A DNA stretch of 64,000 bases from Plantactinospora soyae (GTDB lineage: Bacteria > Actinomycetota > Actinomycetes > Mycobacteriales > Micromonosporaceae), in the NCBI RefSeq assembly GCF_014874095.1, contig NZ_JADBEB010000001.1:1426001-1490000 (forward strand), written 5' to 3'. The notes under the pieces are model-generated. The model saw nothing but the letters and a program-made list of their open reading frames with translations. It was not told the origin of the DNA and searched no databases. How positions within the stretch are numbered: position 1 is the stretch's first letter; the number at the start of each line of letters is the position of its first letter. Shown here one piece after another: positions 8,987 through 17,735 of the stretch. The translations under genes were made by a program, and so were the position numbers.

Positions 8987-10585
8987 ATGGAGACGCCGGA
9001 TGTCAGCGTGGTGGTGCCGGTCTACAACACCATGCCGTACCTGACCCGGTGCCTGACCTCGCTGGTGGAGCAGACCATCGGAACGGCCCGGATGCAGATC
9101 ATCGCGGTGGACGACGGCTCGACCGATCGCAGCGGCCGGGAACTGGACCGCTTCGCGGCGCGTTACCCGGACCTGTTCACCGTCGTGCACCAGGCCAACT
9201 CGGGTGGCCCGGCCGGCCCGTGCAACCGGGCGCTGGACCTCGCCACCGGCCGGTACGTCTTCTTCGTCGGCTCCGACGACCACCTCGGCCCCCAGGCGCT
9301 GCACCGACTGGTCGACGCCGCCGACTCGTACGGCTCGGACGTGGTGCTGGGCAAGGTGGTCGGCGTCAACAGCCGGCACATCTACCAGGACATCTTCGCC
9401 CGCAACGAGGTGGAGATCAGCCTCTTCGACTCTCCGCTGCCGCGCTCGCTGGCCAACACCAAGCTGTTCCGGCGGGACATGCTGGAGCGGTACCGCATCC
9501 GCTATCCGGAGGACCTGCCGATCGGCAGCGACCTGCCGTTCACCCTGGAGGCCTGCTACCGGGCCCGGCGGATCTCGGTGCTCGCCGACTACGACTTCTA
9601 CTTCGCCGTACGGCGGTTCAGCGCCACCAACATCACCTACCTCAGCCGGCACGCGCGGCGGCTACGGACCGTCGAGGCCAACGTGGCGTTCGTCGCCGGG
9701 CTGATCGAGCCCGGCAAGCAGCGGGACGCGGTGCTGGCGTACCGGTTCGACCACGAGATCGCGGGGCTCGTCGAGGACGACCTCCTCCAGCTCGACCGGG
9801 CCACCCAGCAACTCGTGCACGACGGACTCGGTCGGCTGGTGGCCGAGCACCTCAGCGACGACATCGCCGACCGGCTGGGCCCGGAGACCCGGATCCGACT
9901 GGCGCTGACCCGGGACGGCACCCTCGACGACCTGCTCGCGGTGATCCGGCAGGACGCCGAGGGCGGCGTGCCCGCCACTGTGGTCGAGGGGTCCCGCCGG
10001 TACGCGGCGTACCCGGGATTCCGCGATCCCGAGCGGCACCTGCCGGACGCCTGTTTCGACGTCACCACGGTGCCGGACTGGGCGGCCAAGCTCGACGCCA
10101 CCGGCCTGGCGTGGGAGGACGACGACCGGGGCGAGCGGGTGCTGACCGTCACCGCGCACACGCCGGTACCGCAGCTCGCGGCCCTCGGCGCCGAGACGTT
10201 GACGGTGAGCGCGGAGGAGATCCCGGCCGATACCCGGATCATCGCCACGGGTACGGCCGGCACCACCGTACGGATCAGGTTCAGCGCGGCGGATCTGCTC
10301 GCCGGCAGCGACCCGACCGGGCAGCGCCGGATCGTCTCCGCGCAGCTGGGGACGTTCGATCCGGACCGCGCCCTGGGTGCGGCGAGCGCCAACGGCGCGG
10401 CCGGTTCCGCCGCACTCCGCGCGCCCCGGCTGGACGGTACGGTGCCGCTGGTACGTCGACGCGGCGCCCGGCTCTACGTGATCACACCGACCCGGGACAG
10501 CTCCGGTCGACTCATGATCTCCGTAGTGCCGGTCACCCCGGACCGGGTCACCGCCCGGCTGCGCCAGTTGATCCGCCGCCGCTGA
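8987..10585 (+). CDS. glycosyltransferase family 2 with long C-terminal extension
   Basis: 532 residues if begun at ATG 8987, which has GGAGG 10 bases upstream; an upstream ATG at 8930 lies inside the repeat region and lacks a ribosome site. The first 230 residues form a GT-A domain (VSVVVPVYNTMPYL, AVDDGSTDRSG, FVGSDDH). The rest is an alpha-helical linker (about 240-340) and a beta-rich C-terminal domain (about 350-530). The layout resembles TarS/TarP-like or CDP-glycerol-type wall polymer glycosyltransferases. It probably belongs to the same glycan pathway as the two divergent glycosyltransferase genes. Confidence 0.85.
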   Translation: METPDVSVVVPVYNTMPYLTRCLTSLVEQTIGTARMQIIAVDDGSTDRSGRELDRFAARYPDLFTVVHQANSGGPAGPCNRALDLATGRYVFFVGSDDHLGPQALHRLVDAADSYGSDVVLGKVVGVNSRHIYQDIFARNEVEISLFDSPLPRSLANTKLFRRDMLERYRIRYPEDLPIGSDLPFTLEACYRARRISVLADYDFYFAVRRFSATNITYLSRHARRLRTVEANVAFVAGLIEPGKQRDAVLAYRFDHEIAGLVEDDLLQLDRATQQLVHDGLGRLVAEHLSDDIADRLGPETRIRLALTRDGTLDDLLAVIRQDAEGGVPATVVEGSRRYAAYPGFRDPERHLPDACFDVTTVPDWAAKLDATGLAWEDDDRGERVLTVTAHTPVPQLAALGAETLTVSAEEIPADTRIIATGTAGTTVRIRFSAADLLAGSDPTGQRRIVSAQLGTFDPDRALGAASANGAAGSAALRAPRLDGTVPLVRRRGARLYVITPTRDSSGRLMISVVPVTPDRVTARLRQLIRRR

Positions 10586-10622
10586 CGAACGCGGGGCTCG
10601 GGTACGGGCGGCCGGCAAGGGC

Positions 10623-11339
10623 TCAGGTGCGCGTCGCCAACCCGTCGAGCAGGTACGTCAGTCCCTGCCGGAAGGTGACCTCCCAGTCCCGGTCGTCCAG
10701 GTGTCCGGTGTCGACGAGCGTGGGATACCGGTCCTGTTGGGCGGCAAGGTGTTCCCGGGCGGCCTCGCGGGGCGGCTGCGGGGAGTCGGGGCGCTGCCAC
10801 GACGCCAACGTGACGGCGGACCCGATCACGTAATTGGCCAGGGCGTACGTGGCCGCCCCGAGGTCCGGCTCGACCAGCCCGGACCGCCGGAGCGCCGACT
10901 GGAGGAACTCCGTCCGGGTCAGCACGTTCGGACCGAGCATCGGTCGGCCGAGCAGCGCCGCCGACCACGGGTGGCGCAGCATCGCCGCCCGCCAGCCGAG
11001 CAGCAGACCCTCGACGTCGACCCGCCAGTCCCGACCCGCCCCGGCCTCGTCGTCCAGCCCGGCCTCGCTGTCCAGCCCAGCCTCGTCGTCCCGCCGGTCG
11101 GGTAGCTGTACCTCGCCGAAGATGTGGTCCAGGGCCAGGTCGACGACGTCGTCCTTGGTGGCCACATGCCAGTAGAGCGTGGTGGAACCGGCGTCGAGAT
11201 GCTCGGCCAGCCGCCGCATGGTCAGCCCGCCGACGCCGCCCTGGTCCAGCAGTTCCACCGCCGCCGCGACGATCCGGTCCCGGCTCAGCGGAGGTCCGCT
11301 CCGGGACGGCCGTTGGGGTCGCAGCCACACACCCGTCAT
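10623..11339 (-). CDS. TetR-family transcriptional regulator
   Basis: 238 residues with an N-terminal TetR helix-turn-helix (RDRIVAAAVELLDQGG to STTLYWHVATKDDVVDLAL, about residues 20-70) and a TetR_C-type ligand domain. Just after the DNA-binding domain is an acidic insert, RRDDEAGLDSEAGLDDEAG, encoded by three 18-bp repeats. The gene is divergent from an ABC-F gene, and a palindrome typical of TetR operators lies between them, so the regulator probably represses both itself and the ABC-F gene in response to an inhibitor. The ligand is unknown. Confidence 0.9.
   Translation of the reverse strand: MTGVWLRPQRPSRSGPPLSRDRIVAAAVELLDQGGVGGLTMRRLAEHLDAGSTTLYWHVATKDDVVDLALDHIFGEVQLPDRRDDEAGLDSEAGLDDEAGAGRDWRVDVEGLLLGWRAAMLRHPWSAALLGRPMLGPNVLTRTEFLQSALRRSGLVEPDLGAATYALANYVIGSAVTLASWQRPDSPQPPREAAREHLAAQQDRYPTLVDTGHLDDRDWEVTFRQGLTYLLDGLATRT
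11040..11093. repeat. three tandem 18-bp repeats inside the TetR gene
   Basis: Units at 11040-11057, 11058-11075 and 11076-11093 are 18 bp each and differ at only a few positions. They encode repeated (D/S)EAGLD residues on the minus strand. Expansion or contraction would stay in frame and change the length of an acidic linker between the HTH and the ligand domain. Confidence 0.8.
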
Positions 11340-11366
11340 GCCCGGAGTCTAGTATGACGATCGATC

Positions 11367-11385
11367 ACTAGAACGTTGTTCTAGT
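11367..11385. promoter_or_regulatory. palindromic operator between tetR and the ABC-F gene
   Basis: A perfect inverted repeat with 8-base arms, ACTAGAAC-GTT-GTTCTAGT, lies centrally in the 92-bp divergent region. Related TCTAG half-sites occur at 11348-11352 and 11387-11391. Size and symmetry fit a TetR dimer. Its position between the two starts would let one bound dimer control both genes. Confidence 0.7.
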
Positions 11386-11431
11386 ATCTAGACCGTCGGT
11401 CCAGAGTTCCGGACACCTCGCTGGAGGAGCC

Positions 11432-13066
11432 GTGGCGCACATCGAGATCAGGCACCTCGGCTACCGGCTGCCCGACGGGCGCCCGCTGCTCGACGACGTC
11501 TCCTTTCGGGTCGGGGACGGCGTCACCGCCGCGCTGGTCGGCCCCAACGGCGCGGGCAAGACCACGCTGCTGCGCCTGGTCGCCGGGGACCTGACCCCGA
11601 CCACCGGAGAGATAGTCAGCTCGGGTGGCCTCGGCGTGATGCGTCAGTTCATCGGCTCGATCCGCGACCACCGCACCGTGCACGAACTGCTGCTCTCGGT
11701 GGCACCCGACCGGATCCGGCAGGCCGCCGACAGACTGCGCCAGGCCGAACGGGCGCTGGCCGAGCACGACGACGAGCCGACCCAACTCCGCTACGCGCAC
11801 GCCGTCACCGAGTACGTCGAGGCGGGCGGCTACGACCTCGAAGTCGTCTGGGACGCGGTGACCACGGCCGCCCTGGGCCTGCCGTACGAGCGGGCCGGCA
11901 GCCGGGACGTCAACACCCTCTCCGGCGGAGAGCAGAAACGCCTCGTCCTGGAGGCCCTGCTACGCGGTCCGGACCAACTGCTGCTGCTCGACGAGCCGGA
12001 CAACTACCTCGACGTACCGGGCAAGCAGTGGCTGGAGCGACAACTTCGGGCGAGCACCAAGACGGTGCTGCTGGTCTCGCACGACCGGCAACTGCTCGCC
12101 GAGGCGGCCGACCGGATCGTCACCGTCGAGGACCGGCAGGTCTGGGTGCACGGTGGCGGGTTCGCCAGCTATCCCGCAGCACGGCGGGATCGGATCGACC
12201 GGCTCGACGACCGGCGCCGACGATGGGAGGACGAACACGCCCGGCTCCGGCACCTGGTGCACACCGCCCGGCAGGGCGCCGCCCACAACGACGCGCTCGC
12301 CTCGGCGTACCGGGCGGCGCGCAGTCGTCTGGCCCGGTTCACCGACGCCGGACCACCGACCCGGCCGCCGAAGGAGCAGAACGTGCGGATCCGGCTGCGC
12401 GGTGGGCGTACCGGAAAACAGGCCCTGCTCTGCCAGCAGCTCGAACTGACCGGCCTGATGCGACCGTTCGACCTGGAAATCTGGTACGGCGAACGGGTCG
12501 CGGTGCTCGGCTCCAACGGCTCCGGCAAGTCACAGTTTCTCAGGTTGCTGGCCGGAGCCGGTGACGTCGGTCCGCCGGGCGGCCACCCGGTTGGCCACAC
12601 CGGCACGGTGCGGCTCGGTGCCCGCGTCGTACCCGGATTCTTCGCCCAGACCCACGCCCGACCCGACCTGTACGGACGCACCCCCGCCGACATCCTGATG
12701 ACCGGGTACGCGCTGCTCCGCAACGACGCCATGGCGGCGCTGGCCCGGTACGAGATCGCGCCCGCCTGGAACCAGCCGTTCCAGACCCTCTCCGGCGGGG
12801 AACAGGCCCGGTTGCAGATCCTGCTGCTCGAACTCGCCGGTGCCACCCTGCTGCTGCTCGACGAGCCGACCGACAATCTCGACCTGGCCAGCGCCGAGGC
12901 CCTGGAACACGGTCTGGCCGAGTTCGCCGGCACCGTCGTCACGGTCACCCACGACCGCTGGTTCGCCGCGCACACCGACCGCTATCTGCTGTTCGGGGCG
13001 GACGGGCAGGTCCAGGAGACCGACGAGCCGGTCTGGACGCAGGGTCGGGTCGACCGACCCCGCTGA
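11432..13066 (+). CDS. ABC-F family ATPase (ribosome-associated, possible antibiotic target protection)
   Basis: 544 residues from GTG 11432 with a GGAGGAG ribosome site. Two ATP-binding domains are joined by a charged linker (about residues 245-315) and there is no membrane segment, the ABC-F pattern. Walker A motifs are GPNGAGKT (37-44) and GSNGSGKS (360-367); LSGGE signatures are at 163-167 and 453-457; Walker B/D-loop motifs are DEPDNYLD (187-194) and DEPTDNLD (477-484). The usual DEPTNHLD is replaced by DEPDNYLD in the first domain. ABC-F proteins act on the ribosome; regulation by a divergent TetR suggests drug-inducible resistance, but housekeeping roles are possible. Confidence 0.88.
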   Translation: MAHIEIRHLGYRLPDGRPLLDDVSFRVGDGVTAALVGPNGAGKTTLLRLVAGDLTPTTGEIVSSGGLGVMRQFIGSIRDHRTVHELLLSVAPDRIRQAADRLRQAERALAEHDDEPTQLRYAHAVTEYVEAGGYDLEVVWDAVTTAALGLPYERAGSRDVNTLSGGEQKRLVLEALLRGPDQLLLLDEPDNYLDVPGKQWLERQLRASTKTVLLVSHDRQLLAEAADRIVTVEDRQVWVHGGGFASYPAARRDRIDRLDDRRRRWEDEHARLRHLVHTARQGAAHNDALASAYRAARSRLARFTDAGPPTRPPKEQNVRIRLRGGRTGKQALLCQQLELTGLMRPFDLEIWYGERVAVLGSNGSGKSQFLRLLAGAGDVGPPGGHPVGHTGTVRLGARVVPGFFAQTHARPDLYGRTPADILMTGYALLRNDAMAALARYEIAPAWNQPFQTLSGGEQARLQILLLELAGATLLLLDEPTDNLDLASAEALEHGLAEFAGTVVTVTHDRWFAAHTDRYLLFGADGQVQETDEPVWTQGRVDRPR

Positions 13067-13099
13067 CCGCCGTCGGTGGGCGGGAACGAGCTGACCGGG

Positions 13100-13789
13100 C
13101 TACGGCACGTCGTAGGCGAGCAGCGGGGTGTTGTCGTACCGAACGAGTTCCAGCCGGAGCAGTTCGGACCGGGTGAACCGGGTTACCCCGGTGAAGGTGA
13201 CGTCGTCGCCGGGTGCGGCCACCCACGAGCCGACCTGCTCCATCGCGCCGTCCGGGCCGTACGCGATCAGCCGGAAGGTGTACGCCTTCGTGTAGTCCGC
13301 CGTCTTCTTGTAGAGGCACTTCATCGTCACCTGGGTGCCCGACCTCGTGCCGTTGAAGCCGATCTCGGCACTTACCGGCACGGCGCCCCGGACCGGTTGC
13401 ATGGCGGCCATCCGCACCTCGACGCCGCTTCCGCCACCGTCGCCCAGCGGAAGCCAGTTCACGCCCAGCCCGACGGCGACGGCCAGGCAGGCGGCGGCCA
13501 GCGTCACGGCGGCGAGCCGGATCCGGCCGACCCGACGGTCCCGGCGTCGTACGGCCACCGCCGATTCGACCAGTTTCGGCACCCGGGACTCGGCGGGCGG
13601 CGGTGCGGAGATCCACTCCAGTCCGGCCGGATCGAGCCGCCCCAGCAGCCCCGGCAGTACGGCGATCTCGGCGACCGCCTCCCGGCAGGCCGGACAGCCG
13701 GCCAGGTGCCGTTCGTACGCGGTCCGCTCGGCGGGGGACAGGGCGCCCAGCACGTACGCGCCATCATCGTGGGCGTACTCGCAGCGCAT
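13100..13789 (-). CDS. zinc-finger anti-sigma factor, RslA-like
   Basis: 229 residues from ATG 13789; a GTG at 13792 is an alternative, and either overlaps the sigma gene stop. The N-terminus has the ZAS zinc-binding pattern with H28, C32 and C35 (HLAGCPAC) after AYVLGALSPAER. One membrane helix spans about residues 90-113, and the extracytoplasmic domain is about 115 residues long with one further Cys. Domain order and the AYVLGAL and HLAGC segments resemble RslA of Mycobacterium tuberculosis. It should hold the co-transcribed ECF sigma factor at the membrane until redox or envelope stress releases it. Confidence 0.88.
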   Translation of the reverse strand: MRCEYAHDDGAYVLGALSPAERTAYERHLAGCPACREAVAEIAVLPGLLGRLDPAGLEWISAPPPAESRVPKLVESAVAVRRRDRRVGRIRLAAVTLAAACLAVAVGLGVNWLPLGDGGGSGVEVRMAAMQPVRGAVPVSAEIGFNGTRSGTQVTMKCLYKKTADYTKAYTFRLIAYGPDGAMEQVGSWVAAPGDDVTFTGVTRFTRSELLRLELVRYDNTPLLAYDVP

Positions 13790-14271
13790 CACCCGGTCAC
13801 CCCCATTTCCGCCAACACCAGGCGCAACGATCGCAACGCGTAGTGCGTACGCGACTTCACCGTTCCCGGCGGCACCCCCAGCCGGGCGGCCGCCTCGGCC
13901 ACCGACCTGCCCTGGTAGAAGCACTCCACCAGCACCTCGCGGTGCGGCGGCGACAGCCGGTGCAGCGCCTCCGCGACCGTCCAGGCCTCCACCGCGCGGT
14001 CCGCCTCGTCGACCACCTGCGGCGGCTCGGGCAGGTCGTCGGTGATGACCTCGCCGACCCGGGCACTGCGCCGCCGCCAGGCGTCGATGGCGAGGTTCCG
14101 GGCGATGGTGAAGAGCCAGGCCCGGACGGATCCACGTTGCGGATCCATCGCCTCCGGATGCCGCCAGGCCCGCAGCAGGGTCTCCTGCACCAGGTCCTCG
14201 GCCCGCTGCCGGTCACCGTTGGTCAGCCGCAGGGCGTGCGCGAGCAGCGCCTCTCCGTGCTCGTCGTGCAT
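13789..14271 (-). CDS. ECF sigma factor, SigL-like (ECF19 type)
   Basis: 160 residues from ATG 14271. Region 2 is seen in EDLVQETLLRAWRHPEAM and WLFTIARNLAIDAWRR. Region 4 is LSPPHREVLVECFYQGRSVAEAA with the recognition helix VPPGTVKSRTHYALRSLR. It overlaps the downstream anti-sigma gene by one to four bases, the usual coupling of partner genes. The frame stays open for some codons upstream of the ATG, so the N-terminus may be a little longer through a rarer start. A TGAACC-N16-CGTGAA promoter upstream suggests autoregulation. Divergent phoX is a possible but untested target. Confidence 0.9.
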   Translation of the reverse strand: MHDEHGEALLAHALRLTNGDRQRAEDLVQETLLRAWRHPEAMDPQRGSVRAWLFTIARNLAIDAWRRRSARVGEVITDDLPEPPQVVDEADRAVEAWTVAEALHRLSPPHREVLVECFYQGRSVAEAAARLGVPPGTVKSRTHYALRSLRLVLAEMGVTG

Positions 14272-14355
14272 GGCGCGCAGAAGTTGGGCGTCCCGGTCGC
14301 TGATGGTGTTCCTCGCTTCCCCGCTCGCTACGGCTGCCGGACCCCGTCGTCAGGT

Positions 14356-14383
14356 TTCACGTAATCCTCGGGCAAACGGTTCA
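14356..14383 (-). promoter_or_regulatory. ECF-type promoter for the sigma/anti-sigma operon
   Basis: On the minus strand TGAACC (14383-14378) is followed after exactly 16 bases by CGTGAA (14361-14356). M. tuberculosis SigL recognises TGAACC-N16-18-CGTGTC-like promoters, so this is a good candidate for an autoregulated promoter. The predicted transcript start, near 14349, would give a leader of about 80 bases. Confidence 0.55.
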
Positions 14384-14417
14384 ACCCGATGTCCGGAAGG
14401 CACCCCTGGCTGCAGGT

Positions 14418-14460
14418 GTTCATGCGCGGTTCACCGGAGCGCCGGCCGCCGCTCACGGCG
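14418..14460 (+). promoter_or_regulatory. PHO-box-like direct repeats upstream of phoX
   Basis: Two adjacent 11-base units, GTTCATGCGCG (14418-14428) and GTTCACCGGAG (14429-14439), each match the PhoP unit G(G/T)TCAYYYR(G/C)G at 10 of 11 positions. A further GCTCACGGCG starts at 14451, in phase two units later. The phoX ATG is 80-120 bases downstream. Together with the phoD repeats this predicts PhoP control of both phosphatases. Confidence 0.62.
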
Positions 14461-14541
14461 CACTTCTAGCGTCCGGCAGGCATGCGCCCGTGATCGCGAT
14501 CCGGGTGGGCATTCCGAATCCTGCGAGGAGGCTCCATCTCC

Positions 14542-16674
14542 ATGACCGAGCGACCCCGGCTGCTCCCTCTGCTCGGCCCGGCGGGCCACGGCGGACGTGA
14601 CGCCATGACCTGCATCTACCGGTGCGGCAACGCCTGTTCGCACCCGGTGCCCAACGAGTCGGACAACCCGTACTTCGGGGATGTCGTCCACGCCGAGGTC
14701 ACCCGCCGGGGCGTGGTCCGGGCCGGTGCGGTCGGCGCGCTGGTGCTCGGCTTCGGTGGCGCCGCGGCCGGTGCGCTCGTCGGCTCGCCGGCGCTGGCCG
14801 CCCCGGCCGGCGGAGCCGGACCGGTGGTCCCGGAGGTGGACAGCTTCGTCCCGAGCCGGCAGGGCGCCGGCAACGGTGCGCTGACCTTCAAGCCGATCCC
14901 GCCGAACAAGCTCGACACCCTGGTCGTGCCGAACGGGTACGACCACCGCGTCGTGATCCGCTGGGGCGACCCGGTGCTGGCCGGCGCGCCCGAGCTGGAC
15001 GTGGAGCGGCAGAGTCCGGGCCGGCAGTCCCAGCAGTTCGGCTACAACAACGACTTCGTCGGCGTACTTCCGTTGGACCGCAAGGGCGAGCGTGCCCTGC
15101 TGGTGGTGAACCACGAGTACACCAACGAGAACCTGATGTTCCCGAACTTCACCAGCCTGGACGCGATGAGCGTCGAGCAGATCCGGACCGCGATGGCCGC
15201 GCACGGGCTTTCCGTGGTCGAGCTGGAGCGGGTCGGCCGCGGCGGCGAGTGGAAGCCGGTCCGCGACGGCAGGCTGCGGTACAACCGCCGGATCACCGCG
15301 CACACCACGAAGTTCGACTTCACCGGGCCGGCGGCCGGCTCGGCCTGGTTGAAGACGGCGGCGGACCCGAAGGGCCGGACCGCGATCGGCACCCTGAACA
15401 ACTGCGCCGGTGGCATCACCCCGTGGGGCACGGTGCTCTCCGGTGAGGAGAACTTCAACCAGTACTTCGTGGGCGGCGACGGCGCACCGGAGCAGCTGAA
15501 GCCGAAGCTGGCCCGGTACGGCATCCCGACCACCGCCCGCTACCCGGCCGACAGCCGGAAGTGGGAGCGGGCCGACGAGCGGTTCGACCTCGCCAAGCAC
15601 CCCAACGAGGTGCACCGGTTCGGCTGGATCGTCGAGGTCGACCCGTTCGACCCGGAGGCGAGGCCGCGCAAGCACACCGCGCTGGGCCGGTTCAAGCACG
15701 AGGGCGCGAACGTCATTGTGGCCAAGGACGGGCACGTCGTGGCGTACATGGGCGACGACGAGCGGTTCGACTACCTCTACAAGTTCGTCTCGGACAAAAA
15801 GTTCATGAAGGGCGACTCCTGGACCGCCCGGGAGCACAACCTCGGCCTGCTGGAGGCCGGCACGCTGTACGTGGCGAAGCTGGAGTACACCAGCGCCGGC
15901 GAGATCGACGGCTCGGGGAAGGTGCCGACCGACGGCGCGTTCAACGGCAGGGGCAAGTGGATCAAGCTGGTCCGGGGCAACGTCTCGTACGTGCCGGGGA
16001 TGACCGCGGCGGACGTACTCACCTTCACCCGGCTCGCCGGTGACGCGGTCGGAGCGACCAAGATGGACCGTCCGGAGGACGTCGAGCCGAGCCTGCTCAC
16101 CGGCAAGGTGTACGTGGCGCTGACCAACAACACCAACCGGGGCGTCGGCACCAACCCGGCGGCCGACGAGGCGAACCCGCGGATCAACAACAAGCACGGG
16201 CACGTGCTGGAGCTGGTCGAGAACAAGGGCGACAACGCCGCCGAGACGTTCACCTGGTCGGTGCCGATCGTCTGCGGCGACCCGACCGACGCGTCGACGT
16301 ACTTCGCCGGGTACGACAAGACCAAGGTGTCGCCGATCTCCTGCCCGGACAACGTGGCGTTCGACGGTTCCGGCAACCTCTGGATCTCGACCGACGGCAA
16401 CGCGCTCGGCAGCAACGACGGGCTCTTCGCCACCGCCGTCGAGGGGCCGGAGCGGGGCCACCTGAAGCAGTTCCTCACCGTGCCGCTCGGTGCGGAGACC
16501 TGTGGGCCGTTCATCAGCACCGACAACCGGTCGGTCTTCGTCGCCGTACAGCACCCGGGTGAGATCACCGGGGCGTCGGTGGAGAACCCGGCGTCGAACT
16601 GGCCGGACGGGGACTTCGCCAAGCCCGGTGTGGTGGTCACCTGGCGGCTCGACGGCGGCGTCGTCGGTAGCTGA
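14542..16674 (+). CDS. phoX: Tat-exported alkaline phosphatase PhoX
   Basis: 710 residues from ATG 14542 with a GAGGAGG ribosome site 10 bases upstream. The leader is unusually long before the twin-arginine motif (TRRGVVRAGA, about 54-63) and hydrophobic core, with cleavage near residue 87. The DUF839/PhoX beta-propeller is clear: NHEYTN (190-195), NNCAGGITPWGTVLSGEENF (286-305), FGWIVEVDPFDP and the C-terminal ETCGPF and NRSVFVAVQHPG motifs. PhoX is a Ca/Fe-dependent secreted phosphatase unrelated in fold to PhoD. PHO-box-like repeats precede it. A stem-loop follows. Confidence 0.93.
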   Translation: MTERPRLLPLLGPAGHGGRDAMTCIYRCGNACSHPVPNESDNPYFGDVVHAEVTRRGVVRAGAVGALVLGFGGAAAGALVGSPALAAPAGGAGPVVPEVDSFVPSRQGAGNGALTFKPIPPNKLDTLVVPNGYDHRVVIRWGDPVLAGAPELDVERQSPGRQSQQFGYNNDFVGVLPLDRKGERALLVVNHEYTNENLMFPNFTSLDAMSVEQIRTAMAAHGLSVVELERVGRGGEWKPVRDGRLRYNRRITAHTTKFDFTGPAAGSAWLKTAADPKGRTAIGTLNNCAGGITPWGTVLSGEENFNQYFVGGDGAPEQLKPKLARYGIPTTARYPADSRKWERADERFDLAKHPNEVHRFGWIVEVDPFDPEARPRKHTALGRFKHEGANVIVAKDGHVVAYMGDDERFDYLYKFVSDKKFMKGDSWTAREHNLGLLEAGTLYVAKLEYTSAGEIDGSGKVPTDGAFNGRGKWIKLVRGNVSYVPGMTAADVLTFTRLAGDAVGATKMDRPEDVEPSLLTGKVYVALTNNTNRGVGTNPAADEANPRINNKHGHVLELVENKGDNAAETFTWSVPIVCGDPTDASTYFAGYDKTKVSPISCPDNVAFDGSGNLWISTDGNALGSNDGLFATAVEGPERGHLKQFLTVPLGAETCGPFISTDNRSVFVAVQHPGEITGASVENPASNWPDGDFAKPGVVVTWRLDGGVVGS

Positions 16675-16691
16675 TCCGGAGTACGCGTTCC

Positions 16692-16731
16692 GTGGCCTCC
16701 TGCCACCCCGTCAGGGGCGGTAGGAGGCCAC
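16692..16731. terminator. stem-loop terminator between phoX and iclR
   Basis: Arms GTGGCCTCCTGCC (16692-16704) and GGTAGGAGGCCAC (16719-16731) pair over 13 bp with one G-U pair, around a 14-base loop. It lies 18 bases after the phoX stop and between converging genes, so it may work in both directions. There is no T-tract, which is usual for actinomycete terminators. Confidence 0.7.
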
Positions 16732-16800
16732 CTCGCGGTCCAACCCCGGACGCCGCACCGTCGATCCTGGAGCGTCGCCCTCAGGGCCGCCGGGGCGGCC

Positions 16801-17583
16801 TCAGACCTCGCTGGCGAGTCCATCGGCGACGGCGCGGGCCACCGCCAGCAGCTTGGCCCGGACCACCCGGGCCGAGGTCATCATCTCGGCGGCCGGCAGC
16901 GCGCAGGCGAGGACCACCCGGCGCTCCATGTCCTTGTCCGGGGTGACCAGCACCGCCGCGCAGGCGACGCCGTGCCGGAACTGACCCAGTTCCAGGTGCA
17001 TGCCGCGCCGGTCACCGGCGGCCAGGTCGGCCTCGAACGCGTCGTTCGCCACCAGGGTCGCCGAGGTGAACGGCCGCATCCCGTACTCGCGCAGGTAGCG
17101 GAACCGCTGCTCCGGGGTGAGGGTGGCGAGCAGCGCCTTGCCCAACGCGGTGGCGTGGGCGCCCTCGTCGAAGCCGGGCACGAGATCCTCCAGGTACGGC
17201 GACCTCGGCCCCTCGGCGAGTGCGGTGATCGCCACCTGGCCGCCCACGAACCGGCCGAGGTAATGGCTGTAGCCGGTGTCCGAGGCGGCCCGCCGCAGCG
17301 ACTCGCCCACCACGGGCGGCCCGCGGAACGCGGTCACCAACTCGCGGTACCGGTCGGCCACCTCCAGACCGACGATGTACGTGCCATCTTCGCGCCTGAT
17401 CACGTAGCCCTCGTAGGCGAGCGTGCGCACCAGGTGGTACGTGGTGGCCACAGTCAACTCGCAACGCCGGGCTATCTGCTTAACGGTCAGGCCCTTCGGT
17501 GCCCGTCCGACCGCTTCGAGCACGCGCAACGCACGCGACACGCTGCGGATCAGGTCCGAAGGTTCCGCCAAGGGGTCGCGCAC
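16801..17583 (-). CDS. IclR-family transcriptional regulator
   Basis: 260 residues if begun at GTG 17583, which has GGAGG with 5-base spacing; an ATG at 17613 has no ribosome site. An N-terminal winged helix (SVSRALRVLEAVGRAPKGLTVKQIA to TTYHLVRTLAYEGYV) is followed by an IclR effector domain with HATALGKALLATL and GVACAAVLV. IclR proteins control small-molecule catabolism or transport. The divergent MFS gene 150 bases away is the obvious candidate target. The effector is unknown. Confidence 0.9.
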   Translation of the reverse strand: MRDPLAEPSDLIRSVSRALRVLEAVGRAPKGLTVKQIARRCELTVATTYHLVRTLAYEGYVIRREDGTYIVGLEVADRYRELVTAFRGPPVVGESLRRAASDTGYSHYLGRFVGGQVAITALAEGPRSPYLEDLVPGFDEGAHATALGKALLATLTPEQRFRYLREYGMRPFTSATLVANDAFEADLAAGDRRGMHLELGQFRHGVACAAVLVTPDKDMERRVVLACALPAAEMMTSARVVRAKLLAVARAVADGLASEV

Positions 17584-17735
17584 AACCACCTCCGCCGCCG
17601 GGGACTTACACATTATGAGAAACCGGGCGTCTGCGAAATGCCCGTTCGGATCGAGGATGCCAGATCTACGGCGACCGTGCGTGCAGCCACGGACACGAAC
17701 GGTTCATACGGGCGGCTCGCGTAGGCTCGTCGCAA

